A stretch of DNA of 64,000 bases, taken from Pteria penguin. Taxonomy: Eukaryota > Mollusca > Bivalvia > Pterioida > Pteriidae. Location of the stretch: the NCBI GenBank assembly GCA_035048485.1, contig CM068581.1, positions 5,856,430-5,920,429 of the forward strand, given 5' to 3'. Shown here one piece after another: positions 1-10,679 of the stretch (the first letter of the stretch is position 1; each line of letters opens with the position of its first letter). The notes under the pieces were generated by a model. The model made no database searches and was not told the DNA's origin. It worked only from the letters and a program-made list of their open reading frames with translations. The position numbers and the translations under genes were made by a program.

Positions 1-435
1 CTTAGTGATCGTTCAGTGGGTTAAGTATAATATGTGTAATAGTGAAATTAAAGTACTTCAAGAGTATAATTATCTAGGGACATTATTATCTAGGGACTAG
101 TGTTTTAATTACTTGTAAATCTGATCTCTTTACGTAAATAATCGATCGTACATTGGAGTTTTATTAACATTATTCTGCAAGAATTGATTTAATTAATTTC
201 AATAGCAATATCAAATTGCACAAGACCAAACTGGATAAAAAGGTAATTGCTCGCCTCTAAAAGAATTATCACAATTTTATTCAAATTTCAATTCTATATT
301 CTTAGAATCATAAATAGGATCAGGTGGCATGAAAGTGTAGGCATCTCCAGTTCCTTTTTCTGATGTCTCAGGTCACAGAAATAGATACGCCTGTGAGTAT
401 TTTGAATATTTCGGATACGCCCTCTCTCACTATCA
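1..435. other. A+T-rich unique-looking sequence, no gene recognised
   Basis: No convincing open frame or tandem repeat. The one thing noted is a 21-base interval at 372-392 with AG before it and GTGAGT after it, which would be a legal micro-exon. On its own this is weak evidence. Confidence 0.4.
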
Positions 436-588
436 CAGGGCTCGAAATTGGCAAAAATACTGGGTTGTCAAAATGGCAAATTTAAAGCAAAGTTGGGCGA
501 CTTACATTATATTTACTAAACGTTTAGGTTGCCCAAAGAGATTTTAGGTTGTTTTTGATGATGGGACCACTGTTAATTTCGAACACTG
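436..588. mobile_element. MITE-like element with hAT-type ends
   Basis: The left end reads CAGGGCTCGAAATT. The reverse complement of the right end reads CAGTGTTCGAAATT, so 12 of 14 terminal bases match in inverted orientation. The element is about 153 bp with no coding capacity. Ends starting CAG(G/T)G are typical of hAT-superfamily non-autonomous elements (family knowledge). The flanking 8-mers (CACTATCA and CAATCAGT) do not form a target duplication, so it may be old. Confidence 0.4.
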
Positions 589-1292
589 CAATCAGTAAAA
601 CGTCACAATTAGTATGAGATGGCCCTACTCTATTGTAAAATAAACATTCTAACAAAACGTGCCAACAAAAATTAACAGCCTAAAACTTTGCCATCAAAAA
701 TAAATATTCTAGCAAAATATGCCATCAAATAAGGTGACCAACATGTCAGATTTAAATTTTGCTATTTAGCTTTTTCCAAGAAGTTTGCTACACGTTATGA
801 CGTAGCTCTCCGTTTGTATATCAGAACAGTTGAGAGATATAAATACCATCTGCAAGTTATTTTAATGGTTGGAAGTTTTTGATTGTCACGTAGTAGTAAG
901 TCTAGAGAAGATCATGGTACGAAGCATATGAGGTGGACTCTGCTGTGCGTTAAAGTTTCGGGTTCATCATGATATGTTGTCTGAACGTGCACAGAAGTAT
1001 TGAAGTTTTCGTTGACTGTACACAATACATTATCAATATATCTAATAGTAGAGACCAGCTGTGTTTTATTTAAATTAGAAACGTTTCCATATGTTCATCT
1101 TCCTAAGGATAAAAAGACCAATCGAAGAACAAAGATGCATAGTCAGTGCCCTTTTAAAATCCGATAAAAGAATAATAAAGTCATGCCATGACATTTATTC
1201 GATAGACGCTGTTATCGATGTCTCTGAAAAAGATCTGATCGATTTCCTGGTTAATATTAAACATGGTTTAAATAATTTTAGTAGCGTATTTA
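589..1292. other. No gene recognised; one 69-codon open frame of doubtful value
   Basis: A 69-codon frame lies at 1091-1300 (+), starting MFIFLRIKRPIEEQ. Its composition is protein-like (KSDKRIIKSCHD, VSEKDLIDFLVNI), but I recognise no family. Its 3' end runs into a dispersed repeat. It could be a relic of a transposon protein or chance. Confidence 0.3.
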
Positions 1293-1566
1293 AGGAGTGA
1301 ATCTAATTTTTTCGTTGGATAAAGGTATACCACGTTTAACGTGTCAGGGTCACCCATTCATTCACTGCCCGCACTCGACGTTGCTTAAAGCTGGCCTCTC
1401 ACCATAAAAAGCGGAAATGTTTCGAAATTTTTTACGGGAGCGAGGTCGACCTAGGTCTACCTCGCTCCCGTACATGTATGTTTTATGAATACTAAATGAA
1501 TGTCGGACCCAAATGCTCTCGCTTACCATATAAAAGAAATGTCAAATCGACAAACCGTGACATTTA
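1293..1566. repeat. Dispersed repeat, left arm of a 5-kb inverted pair, with a 38-bp palindrome
   Basis: This segment recurs in reverse orientation at 6226-6540. Shared blocks include GAATCTAATTT, TTTTCGTTGGAT, AAAGCTGGCCTCTCACCATA and the words around GACCTAGGTC. At 1434-1471 it holds a 38-bp near-perfect palindrome (one mismatched pair) centred on CCTAGG that could form a very stable hairpin. The two arms flank a 2.6-kb hairpin-ended element, but I cannot tell whether they are termini of one large element or two independent copies of a dispersed repeat. Confidence 0.6.
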
Positions 1567-2259
1567 ACTGGCGGCGACCTGCACGGACGGTCAGCATGGC
1601 TGTGCAAAACGTATGAAAACTTTGTTTCCTCACTATGCACTTTACATAGATATTTAACACTTACAGCATTAGACGGATTCATTTATTTACATTTTTACAT
1701 TTATTTGATTCCTTTACAACAATTTAATTATGTGTCTATCATTCATTTTTGACTGATCTTATAGAATACGGATGCAAGTCTACATGTATAGTGTAAACAT
1801 GCATATGTAATTGCATTTCATTTCATGATCCACTGCAGATAGGAGACGCAAGGGTCTTGTCTGACTAAATCGCTTCTTGCCTTTTCCTTTAAACCCGTCT
1901 GCCATATTCTACCCAAGTTGCAATCGCCCAAGTTCACTGCCCTCAACTTTACACTGTTTCCCTGCATCCCACCCCTTCCCTCATTTTTTCTCCTTCCCAC
2001 CTCACCTCAAAAATAAAATGAAATTCGAAATTATTATTACAACATTCCCAAGGACACTTTCTTGAATTCAGAGTGTTCGATTATAAGTATTTTTACATTT
2101 ACAGAGCTAGAAATTATGGAGAGAAGAAAAAAGTTGTTTGTTCTTCAAACAGCATATGTTCTTTTTGCCTAGTCTTTCCTTGGGGATGGGGAGTGGGATA
2201 ACAGTGATGGATGGGTAAGAAACTCCGCAATGTTTTGTATAATTTTATGAATGGGGATC
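1567..2259. other. No gene recognised
   Basis: A+T-rich single-copy-looking sequence, with a pyrimidine-rich patch at about 1960-2010. Short open frames on both strands near 1820-2065 overlap each other and have no recognisable domain. Confidence 0.4.
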
Positions 2260-2566
2260 CATGTCAAGTCGATTGATTGATTGATTGATTGATTTTTGTT
2301 TTACGTCATACCACGAATATTTCACGTATATGGTGACGGCATCTGCCTGATGCGGGGCATAAAAATTTTGACCTTTGCAACAGACCCACCCGAATCAGTG
2401 AGGGATCTTTAACGTGCCATGCATACCACGACACGGGGCTTCGGTTTTTACTGTCTCATCCGAAAGACATGGCACCGACATGGCCAGAGCGGGACTCGAA
2501 CCCCGGCCTCCCGATCAGGAGTCCGACGCGAAACCACTAGGCCACACCGGCTTCATGTCAAGTCGA
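2260..2566 (-). mobile_element. Full-length tRNA-derived SINE with target-site duplication
   Basis: Read on the minus strand from 2553 to 2273. The head starts GCCGGTGTGGCCTAGTGG (A box TGGCCTAGTGG) and has a clean B box, GGGTTCGAGTCCC, about 30 bases on, as in tRNA-derived SINEs transcribed by RNA polymerase III. The body includes CTTTCGGATGAGACAG and GCATCAGGCAGATGCCGTCA. The 3' end is GACGTAAAAC followed by an (ATCA)n tail. A perfect 13-bp direct duplication, CATGTCAAGTCGA, lies at 2260-2272 and 2554-2566, the mark of LINE-mediated insertion. The second copy in the window, at 8896-9170, is in the opposite orientation. Confidence 0.92.
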
Positions 2567-3587
2567 ATAGTTACAAACAAACAGCAATATTATTACTTCT
2601 AATTAATATATGATTTTTAAACATTTTTTCGTACTCTTGACACCTGCGCCTCCCCTTCCGCTTTTTGCGGAAGAGATCTTGGGCAAAAAAGCGTTCGGTT
2701 GTTCCGTCCTTCTGTATGTACCTCCGTTATTCTGCAGTGCCTAATAACTTTCAACAGAATGTTGTTACAGTTACCAAAATTCAACAGTAAGTATATCCCC
2801 TAAGCGTCATCATGTGACCCAGGGTAGAGCATTGACAGCTATGTTTATTTGCAGTTGGGGCATTTGTGTTTCAAAAACGCAGGTTGTTTAGCTAAAAATG
2901 TTACTAGTTCTTGAATTTATATGAACACCGTACTAGCCCGTAAATAGCTTTGTGAATCCAAACGTCAGAAGAGTCCTATAATTTACAAATAACATTATTC
3001 AGTATGCATCCACTATGTAGGATCGTGAACAGAATCTTGTGTATAATTTTGAAGATTTCGTCTTCAATCTATACCATTTCCTGTTTGTATGTTACTTATT
3101 CGAACACTCCAAAAGATTTGTCAACAGACGGATGTGTAAACTGATGTGTATTATTTTTACAGTAAAGTATACATGTATAAATAATTTGCTCTCCAAATGT
3201 GTGAGTATTGGAATTTGGCTCTTTTAATTTGGAGAAAGGATAGTATTACCTGAATATCGTAAGTTTTCAAATTACCTATATCTTATTGGCCTTTTCACAT
3301 TTGCACGGAGAGGGTGGGTTCGTTACAAGTACAACTGAACACACGATACTATTTGTACATTATGATATATGTCATACCTGGTCATATTATAATATCTAAA
3401 AAACTAGAATATGTAATATAATTTGTTCGTTCAACTTTAAAATTTGTTTATTTACGTTACGCACGTTTACATGTAGGTGGCTGGCCTTTTCGTGGCAAAT
3501 GCATACAACATTACAGTATCATGTGATCTTTTGTTATAACTAACTTTGTATTATTTATGTATGTTACTTCAAAAAATGAAGAAACAA
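2567..3587. other. No gene recognised
   Basis: A+T-rich sequence with short unrelated open frames (for example 3039-3227 +, 62 codons) lacking any domain or codon signal. No tandem repeat or RNA gene seen. Confidence 0.4.
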
Positions 3588-3997
3588 CAAGAGGCCCAAG
3601 TGGGCCTATATCGCTCACCTGAGTACCTATATTATCAGTCATGCATGAAGGAAGAATTCATTTATTTTTGCATTAATGTGACTAAGTCAACACAGATGTT
3701 GAAAATATGTCAAATTTTATTTCAGGCTAGAATAAAAAACAACACTTTTTTGCACATCCATTCAGGTGATTTTGATATTAAGCATTTCCTTTGTCTCTGC
3801 AAGAAGTCATTCAGGGCAACAAGTTAGTCATTTTCTTTAGGTGGGGCCTTTTGTTGACTGATTTCAAGTCTGGGTCATGAACAACAATTGTTTCAAATAT
3901 TGTCCAGATCTAACTTAAAATTGCCTAATTTCATATGTTGAGTGTTGAGAAACATCTAAAAACTTATTTAGATGTGTAAAGAAATGAAAAAGAATTT

Positions 3998-4055
3998 TGA
4001 CCACAGCTGGATTTGAACCGCTACTCTCCATATTTCAATTACCAAGTGGTATATG
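3998..4055 (-). repeat. tRNA-like segment inside the hairpin element (copy 1)
   Basis: On the minus strand an A-box-like TACCACTTGGTA is followed about 20 bases later by a perfect B-box-type word, GGTTCAAATCC (the complement of 4009-4019). The spacing is close to a tRNA. The cloverleaf is not obviously complete and lies within a repeated transposon module, so I read it as a fossil tRNA or SINE head, not a working tRNA gene. Confidence 0.45.
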
Positions 4056-4833
4056 TACTATTGTGAGAACTGCTTTTTAGACATGGTGGCATTATCTGTT
4101 AACCAATTTGGATGAAATTTACCAAATTGATAGAGGACGTTTAGTACTTCATGTATTCCATGTTTCATTAAAATCTTTCATGTGGTATAACAGCAGAAGT
4201 GAAAAATGTGATTGAATTGTTCCTATACACCCTCATTTGGAAGTCTTAAAAAATTCATAGAAAATCCAAATATTGAGATATTGACAAAATTCTTTCAAAG
4301 TAACAATCCTTACCATAATTATGATCACAATAGTCCATAAGAAATCATCATTATCAATTAACTAGGAAATATGACACTTTTTTCTGCATTGAATCACCAA
4401 GTCCAAAGAAATGTCGAAAAAAATTCTAAAATTTGATTTTGGAAGGGAACCAAAATGACAATACATCTTCACTCATCCCTCTAGATCATTTCTATGCATT
4501 CTGTTTGTCTCTGTATACAGCCCGTATGAAAAAGAATATTGTTAAACGAGGGAACTCTTTTGTGACCTACTTTTGACTATGGTGGCGCCACCTGTAAAGA
4601 GGTCTGGACGAAAACAACAGAATTTGAAGAGGATCATAAGTGACTTATTTCTACCAAGATTTATTAAAATCTTTCAAACAGTTTTGTAGAAAAAGTTGAA
4701 AATGTGAAAAATGGCCAACCCCCCCTTTTTTTTTTTGGAAGTCTTAAACGTAAAATTCCTAATTTCATATGTTGAGTGTTGAGAAACATCTAAAAACTTA
4801 TTTAGATGTGTAAAAAAAAAAAAAAATTTTTTT

Positions 4834-4892
4834 TGACCACAGCTGGATTTGAACCGCTACTTTCCATATTTCAATTACCAAGTGGTATATGT
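4834..4892 (-). repeat. tRNA-like segment inside the hairpin element (copy 2)
   Basis: Second copy of the 3998-4055 segment about 836 bp further on. It keeps GGTTCAAATCC and TACCACTTGGTA on the minus strand and is preceded by the same TTGAGTGTTGAGAAACATCT module. It shows that the internal duplication of the host element carried the tRNA-like piece with it. Confidence 0.45.
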
Positions 4893-6225
4893 ACCATTGT
4901 GAGACCTACTTTTAGACATGGTGGCATTATCTGTTAACCAATTTGTATGATTCGCACAAAAAACAAAACCTTTGAAAAGGACTATGAGTACTTGCATCCT
5001 ACCCAGTTTTATCACAATCCTTCAAGTTGTTCTGTAGATCAAGTTGAAGATATGAAAAATTGTCCCCCCCCCCCCCCCTTTTCTTGGAAGTCTTAAAAAA
5101 TTCATAAAAAATTCAAAAATCGAGATATTGAAAAAATTCCTTCACACCAGCATTCCTTACCATAGAAATGATTAAATGAAACCAAATGAATGCATCAATG
5201 TTTACTAAAAGAAAATAATAACTCTTTAATGCATTAAAATAACAAAGTCCAAAATAAAAATGAAAAAACGTCAAAAATTTGATTTCGGAATGGAACCAAA
5301 AATATCAACACTTCTTCCCATATGCCTCTATCTCATTCCTATGAAGTCGGTTTGTCGCTGTATGCACCCGATCTGAATAAGAAGTTTGTCAAAGGAGGGT
5401 ACCCTCTGTGACCTACTTTTGTCTGTGGTGGTGCCACCTGTTCATGGATCCTGAGAAAGATGACCACATTTGTCGGGGACCTTGAGTATTTGATGCATGT
5501 CAAGTTTCATTGAATTCCAGCTAGTGGTTCCGAAGAAAAAGTTCAAACTGTGAAATGTTTACACCAATTATCCCCCCCCCCTTTTTCTTGAAAGTCTTAA
5601 AAAATTCATAAAAAATCCAAAACATAAAATATTGAAAAATTTTCTTTCGCAGTAGTATTTCTTACCATCAAAATGATCAAATTAAACCAAATTAATGCAT
5701 CAATGTTTACTAAAAGAAAAAAATACCTCTTTTCTGCATTAAAATTACCAAGTACAAAAAAACGTCAAAAATTTGATTTCGGAATGGAACCAAAAATAAC
5801 AACACTTCTTTACACATCCCTCTAGATCATTCCTATGCATTTGGTTTGTCTCTGTATGCCCCCGGTCTGAAGAAGAAGTTTGTCAAAGGAGGGTACCCTC
5901 TTTGACCTACTTTTGCCTGTGGTGGCGCCACCTGTTGATGAATCTGGACGAAAAACAACAACACTTGTAGGGGACCATGAGTACTACATGCTTATCAAGT
6001 TTCATCAAATTCTGTTCAGTGGTTCTGGGGAAGAAGTCGAAAATGTGAAAAGTTAACGACGGACGACGGACGACAGACGACAGACGACGGACGACGGACG
6101 ACGGACGGTGATTGATCACAATAGCTCACTTGAGCCTTTGGCTCAGGTGAGCTAAAAAAGGAAATATATAGAGATAATTATATTTACTTCTGTTTGCGAC
6201 GCCATGTTGCCTTTGTCATGTCTTC

Positions 6226-6540
6226 GATGAAATGTCACGGTTGCATGACTACGCCTGTTTCTTTTATACCGTGGGAGAAAGCTCTGTTCGAGCATTTGGG
6301 TCAGACGTTCATTTAATATTCATAAAACTTACGGGAGTGAGGTTGACCTAGGTCAACTTAGCCCCCGTAAAAATTTTTTCGAAACACCTCGGCTTTTTAT
6401 GGTGAGAGGCCAGCTTTAACTTTGCAACAAAACTGGGCTAGCTCACTGACGACAGTTATACTCGCTTATATGTCTCCGTCACACACGAACATATATATAC
6501 CTCCATCCAACGAAAACAAATTAGATTCATTCCTTGTCAT
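6226..6540. repeat. Dispersed repeat, right arm of the inverted pair
   Basis: Inverted, diverged copy of 1293-1566. Its palindrome at 6331-6368 matches the left one in length (38 bp) and centre (GACCTAGGTC) but has several extra mismatches, so the left copy is the better preserved. The outer end carries ATCCAACGAAAACAAATTAG and the inner end GAAATGTCACGGTT. Confidence 0.6.
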
Positions 6541-8207
6541 TTAATTCCTTTAATGTTTTACGAAAGCGCGAGAAATTACGTCGTCAGAGAAAAAGTAAAA
6601 AGTTACGCCTCCTTTGCAGATCTTTTGTCGTGACTGCTTGCTACATTACGAACGAAAGTGTATCTGAGAAAAAGATACCCATTGCATCTTCTGTTATTAC
6701 TTTTTCGGGTCAGGCAGTATATTTTAGTTATAATATTGGATTTGTTGATCGATGTAACCTATTTGTCTAATAATGTTCAATTGGACAACTATACGAGTAT
6801 GACTATGATAACTTGGAGAATGTATTTGATCATCCCTTTTTCACCTAGTAGCTCATCATCGCCACGTATCATTACACAGAGACTGTAGAAAGCCATTGTT
6901 GTATGCCCGTAGTCACGGGACCATGTATGGTACCAGAAAGGTGATACTGCAAGTGTTCTGTCTCCTAGTCTTAAACAACCGCTGAATGAATTTCAACTTC
7001 TAATAGTCAATTATTCAGGTGACATAAATCAAAATTTATTATTCATACATATGCCTTTGAAAGATGGAACTGTGTTATCAATATGAATATAACCGAGGGA
7101 ATACGAACACGTCATGTATAAGCCATGCTCGGACGAACACTCTGTCTCTCTTTCGATGCTTCATTCTTCTGTTGATTAGCAATACATTATGTTTATCTTT
7201 TTTTTTTAATCGAAAGACTGTTGCAGTTGACAAGACAACCAAACTAAAATTGTTACTGTTTTTTTTATTAATTTTTAATCAATACACCTGATTGATACAC
7301 ATTACTTCGACATGCTCTTTAATAAACCAAGTAAACGCGGAGCATTACCTTTAAAAGTTTTAAAATACATGCCTTAGACCTCTCTGCATCATTACGTGTT
7401 AGATTCAATTTACTTCACAGGCATGTAATACCAATCGAAACTGCAATATTAAACTGATGGCGATATTATACATATATGGATATCAAGTATAGTGTACATT
7501 CAATGCTACATAATTAAATAAATCCAAATCATTCCAGATCAGGATTGCACTAATGTTAAATGAAAGCATTAAGATTCCATAGCAATAACGCTCTCTCTCG
7601 TTTGTATTCCGTCTCTGACTGTGCGAACAATGTTTTTAGATTATCTCGGAAATTGATTTTGTCGTCAATGAAAGTAAAAATCATTCTGTAACGAAAGAAA
7701 ATTATAACCTTCCATGTTTATACTGACTTGATGTATTCGCTGTTGAAAATCAACAATTTTCTGCGATTAATCTCACCATTAAAACCCATTAAAAGACAAG
7801 CTTATTATAGCGGGTGGTGATCATCGCTCAGCTCACGCTGTATTCAATTCTACATCAAACTTGACAGTGACGGAAACGTGCCTTCAAAAACCAATGAATA
7901 TATTCTAAGTATCTATTCAAACTTTCATTACAAAACCATTTGCTATTACGTTCTTAAATTGATTTCCTTTGTTTTAGATTTTAACAATGAAACGTTTTCA
8001 TGATAAGCACCTGCTCCCTTGATGGCACGAAGAAACCTTGTTGTGAATACGTGACGAGAGAAGCTTAATGTCATAGGTCAACAGACAACAACACACTGGA
8101 TCTTACATTTTGGTGTTGAATGTAAACAAGTAGTTAATGTTACCCCTCAATAAAACGCATTTAACCGTTGTTTATGTCTCGGCACTAAATACCGTGAGGT
8201 TTTATCA
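6541..8207. other. No gene recognised
   Basis: A+T-rich sequence with no tandem array. Overlapping open frames at 6534-6770 and 6658-6888 have no recognisable domain and start inside the dispersed repeat. A T-rich open frame at 7064-7291 is hydrophobic and low-complexity at its end. Confidence 0.4.
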
Positions 8208-8895
8208 TATCATCACCATGACATCCTCATGCCATAACCATAGCATCCTCATGCAATCACTATGACATTCTCATGCCATTACTATATCCTCATGCCATTA
8301 ATATGACATTCTCATGCCATCACCATGACATCCTCATGCCATCACCATGACATTCTGATGCCATCACCATGATATCCTCATGCCATCACCATGACATCTC
8401 CATGCCATTACCATGACATCATCATGCCATTACCATGACATTCTCATGCCTTCACCATGGCATCTATATGTCCCCCATGATATCATCATGCCATCACCAT
8501 GACATTATCATGCCATCATCATGACATCCTCTTGCCATCACAATGACATTCTCATGCCATCACTATGACATCATTATGCCATTACCATGACATTCTCATG
8601 CCTTCACCATGACATCTTCATGTCACCACCATGATATCATCATGCCATCACCATGACATCATCATGCTATCACCATGACATCCTCATGCCATCACAATGA
8701 CATCATCATGCCATCACCATGACATCATCATGCTATCACCATGACATCCTCATGTCATCACAATGATATCTTCATGCCATCATAATGACATTCTCATGCC
8801 ATCACTATGACATCCTCATGCCATTACCATTATATCATCATGCCTTCACCAAGACATCATCATGCCATTACCATTACATCCTTAAACCATAACAA
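8208..8895. repeat. 22-bp minisatellite, first block
   Basis: About 31 head-to-tail copies of a 22-bp unit with core words CATGACATC and TCATGCCATCAC. Monomers are diverged (C/T changes in ATCCTC, ATTCTC, ATCATC) but the 22-base phase is kept. The array is split by two insertions and continues at 9171 and 9662. Confidence 0.93.
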
Positions 8896-9170
8896 GCCGG
8901 TGTGGCCTAGTATATAAGGTGCTCGTCTCGTGACTGATAGGTCCCGGTTTCGACCCCAGTTCTGGACACACCGGTGTTCTGTCTTTCGGATGAGACAGTA
9001 AAACCGAAATCCCGTGTCACGATAGGCGTGGCACGTAAAAGATCCCTCATTTTTTCGGGTGAATCTGTGGCAAAGGTGTTAATTTGTTTGCAATGCATCA
9101 GGCAGATGCCGTCACAATATACGTGAAATAATCGTGGAGTGACGTAAAACAATAATCAATCAATCAATAG
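8896..9170 (+). mobile_element. tRNA-derived SINE inserted in the 22-bp array
   Basis: Same family as the copy at 2273-2553, now on the plus strand. It starts GCCGGTGTGGCCTAGTATAT (A box), then GGTTTCGACCCC (degraded B box), then CTTTCGGATGAGACAG, GCATCAGGCAGATGCCGTCA and GACGTAAAAC, and ends in an (AATC)n tail. Because the surroundings are tandem repeats, a target duplication cannot be told from array sequence. Confidence 0.88.
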
Positions 9171-9481
9171 ATCATGCCATAACCATTACACTCTCATGCC
9201 ATCATCATGACATCCTCATGCCATAACCATGCTATTCTCATGCCATCACTATGACATCCTCATACCATCACCATGACATTCTCATGCCATCGCCATGACA
9301 TCATCATCTCCATTACATCATCATGCCATCACCATGACATCCTCATGCCATCTCCATGACGTCATCATGCCATTACCATGACATCCTCATGCCATAACCA
9401 TGACATCTTCATGCCATAACCATGACATCCTCATGCCATAACCATTATATTCTCATGCCATCACTATGACATCCTCGTGTC
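9171..9481. repeat. 22-bp minisatellite, second block
   Basis: Continuation of the array after the SINE, about 14 monomers. One monomer near 9355 contains the palindrome TGACGTCA, a perfect CRE-type word. In the other monomers this position reads TGACATC. Confidence 0.9.
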
Positions 9482-9555
9482 CAGGGGCGTAGCCAGAGTG
9501 CAAATGATGTGTACTCACAAGAAAGGAAAGGGGTTTGGGGAAAAGGAAAACGACC

Positions 9556-9590
<35 letters not shown>

Positions 9591-9661
9591 GAGACACTAT
9601 CTTTCTAACAAAATGATGTGTACGCACGTGCGTATTTGGCGTAATGGTAGCTACGCCACTG
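9482..9661. mobile_element. MITE-like insert with hAT-type ends and an expanded (CT)n core
   Basis: Terminal inverted repeats CAGGGGCGTAGCCA and, from the right, CAGTGGCGTAGCTA (12 of 14 identical). The word AAATGATGTGTAC occurs near both ends of the interior, and between the copies lies (CT)n at 9558-9588. At 180 bp it interrupts the 22-bp array. No 8-bp target duplication is visible, and flanking array phase suggests a few bases were lost. Confidence 0.6.
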
Positions 9662-9838
9662 ATGCCATTATTATGATATCGTCATGCAGTCACCATGACA
9701 TCACTATGACATCACCATGACATCCTCATGCCATTACCATGACATCACCATGCCATCACCATGACATTCTTATACCATCGCCATGACATACTTATACCAT
9801 CTCCATGACATCATCATGCCATCCCCATGATATCCTCA
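9662..9838. repeat. 22-bp minisatellite, third block
   Basis: Last 8 or so diverged monomers of the CATGACATC/CATGCCATC array after the MITE-like insert. It stops abruptly at 9838. Confidence 0.85.
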
Positions 9839-9929
9839 GACTGACGTGTAAGAAGTGGCAAATCGATTTCATGTTGCCTCTCACCTACCAACACCGATAT
9901 TCTCTGCATTTCAATATACCCAGTCTCCA

Positions 9930-9931
<2 letters not shown>

Positions 9932-9963
<32 letters not shown>
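9932..9963. repeat. (CT)16 microsatellite
   Basis: Uninterrupted CT dinucleotides directly followed by CCACGCAG. It may serve as the polypyrimidine tract of the splice acceptor at 9969-9970. Confidence 0.97.
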
Positions 9964-9965
<2 letters not shown>

Positions 9966-9970
9966 CGCAG

Positions 9971-10093
9971 ATTTAAACGTGTTCAACACAAAGAGCCAGC
10001 AGATCACCCTCTTACTCTGCAGTCTACCATCAGGTCAGCCCTTTTCGTTCATGAGCTCCCTGGCAATGCAGCGGAACAATTAGTTCGACTATG
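9971..10093 (+). CDS. Candidate internal exon of an unidentified gene
   Basis: A 123-bp interval bounded by a textbook acceptor (32-base CT tract, then CCACGCAG) and a strong donor (CTATG followed by GTAAGC). It is open in one frame through its whole length with phases that match for a symmetric exon: one base completes a codon, 40 full codons follow and two bases are left over. The peptide starts FKRVQHKEPADHPLTLQST and ends HELPGNAAEQLVRLW, which reads like a soluble, helical protein segment. G+C is visibly higher than in the flanks. I do not recognise the family. No partner exon was found, so it could be chance, although the combination of signals is the best in the window. Confidence 0.35.
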
Positions 10094-10620
10094 GTAAGCA
10101 TCTTCCCCAGTCGAGATGTAAAACTTTGTTCACTATTATGTCGCCATAATTTAAAGGAATTTTAGCTTCCCATCGAGATCAATACACAATTTTCCCAATC
10201 TCTCACTTTCAATGCGTCTCCACATTGGTCTTCCTTTCTTTGCTCTGTTCCTGCTTTACAAACTAAATGCCTTTCTGTTTCCTTGCTGTTCGTATTTGCT
10301 TCTTTTTCATCGACATCTGGTAGCTCACGCAATATCATCATCTATATCTGCCTTGAGTTTTAGTAACTGGCATCTCGTAAGCACACGTACAATCTTGCCT
10401 CGTTTCCAACACAGCTTACAGTTTAGATCCTCGCTTAAAATCCCCATACATGTACAATCGCTGATGATGGGTATGTGGATATAGCATTCATTAAACTTAG
10501 TAGAAAGTATCATTTGATATATCTTTATATATTACACATAAGAATTAAATAAAGTAATGTTACAGGGTATTATCGAAATATGAAGGATATTTGAAATAAA
10601 CTGACGTTTCTTTTTTGTAC
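10094..10620. other. No gene recognised
   Basis: A T/C-rich stretch. Overlapping opposite-strand open frames at 10212-10484 (+) and 10325-10513 (-) are low-complexity and hydrophobic and look accidental. If 9971-10093 is an exon, this is intron. Confidence 0.35.
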
Positions 10621-10670
10621 CTACACACGTGTATGAAGCTGGTCTTGGTGCTTCTCCACATCTTGCATCC
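10621..10670 (-). other. Weak exon-like interval
   Basis: On the minus strand AACTTTTCAG (acceptor-like) precedes 50 bases that end before GTACAAAA (donor-like). One frame is open (DARCGEAPRPASYTCV) and a second has a stop only at the last codon. The segment is G+C-richer than its flanks. The polypyrimidine tract is poor and the exon would be very short. Confidence 0.15.
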
Positions 10671-10679
10671 CTGAAAAGT

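Larger units (their letters stand above)
3588..6160. mobile_element. 2.6-kb hairpin-ended non-autonomous element
   Basis: The left end carries the short palindrome AGGCCCAAGTGGGCCT and then GCTCACCTGAG (3613-3623). The right end carries the exact inverse, CTCAGGTGAGC (6142-6152), inside a strong hairpin at 6124-6152 (stem about 12 bp, TTT loop) followed by TAAAAAAG. Just inside the right end is a GACGGAC/GACGACA minisatellite at 6057-6109. The interior consists of repeated modules: the block with AGTCTTAAAAAATTCAT occurs near 4243, 5088 and 5592; the block with GGTGGCGCCACCTGT near 4580, 5425 and 5920; the block GATTTCGGAATGGAACC near 5281 and 5774 (variant near 4434). There is no transposase. 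A 3' hairpin ending near CTAA resembles Helitron/HINE-type elements known from bivalves, but the class is inference. Confidence 0.75.

Noticed and set aside
3998..4055. Functional tRNA gene on the minus strand
   Set aside because: Good B box, but the acceptor stem does not pair convincingly and the segment is duplicated within a transposable element.
9474..9669. 8-bp target duplication around the MITE-like insert
   Set aside because: Flanks CTCGTGTC and ATGCCATT do not match; array phase differs across the insert.
10212..10484. 90-codon hydrophobic frame
   Set aside because: T/C-rich low-complexity sequence, with an overlapping frame on the other strand and no domain. More likely intron.
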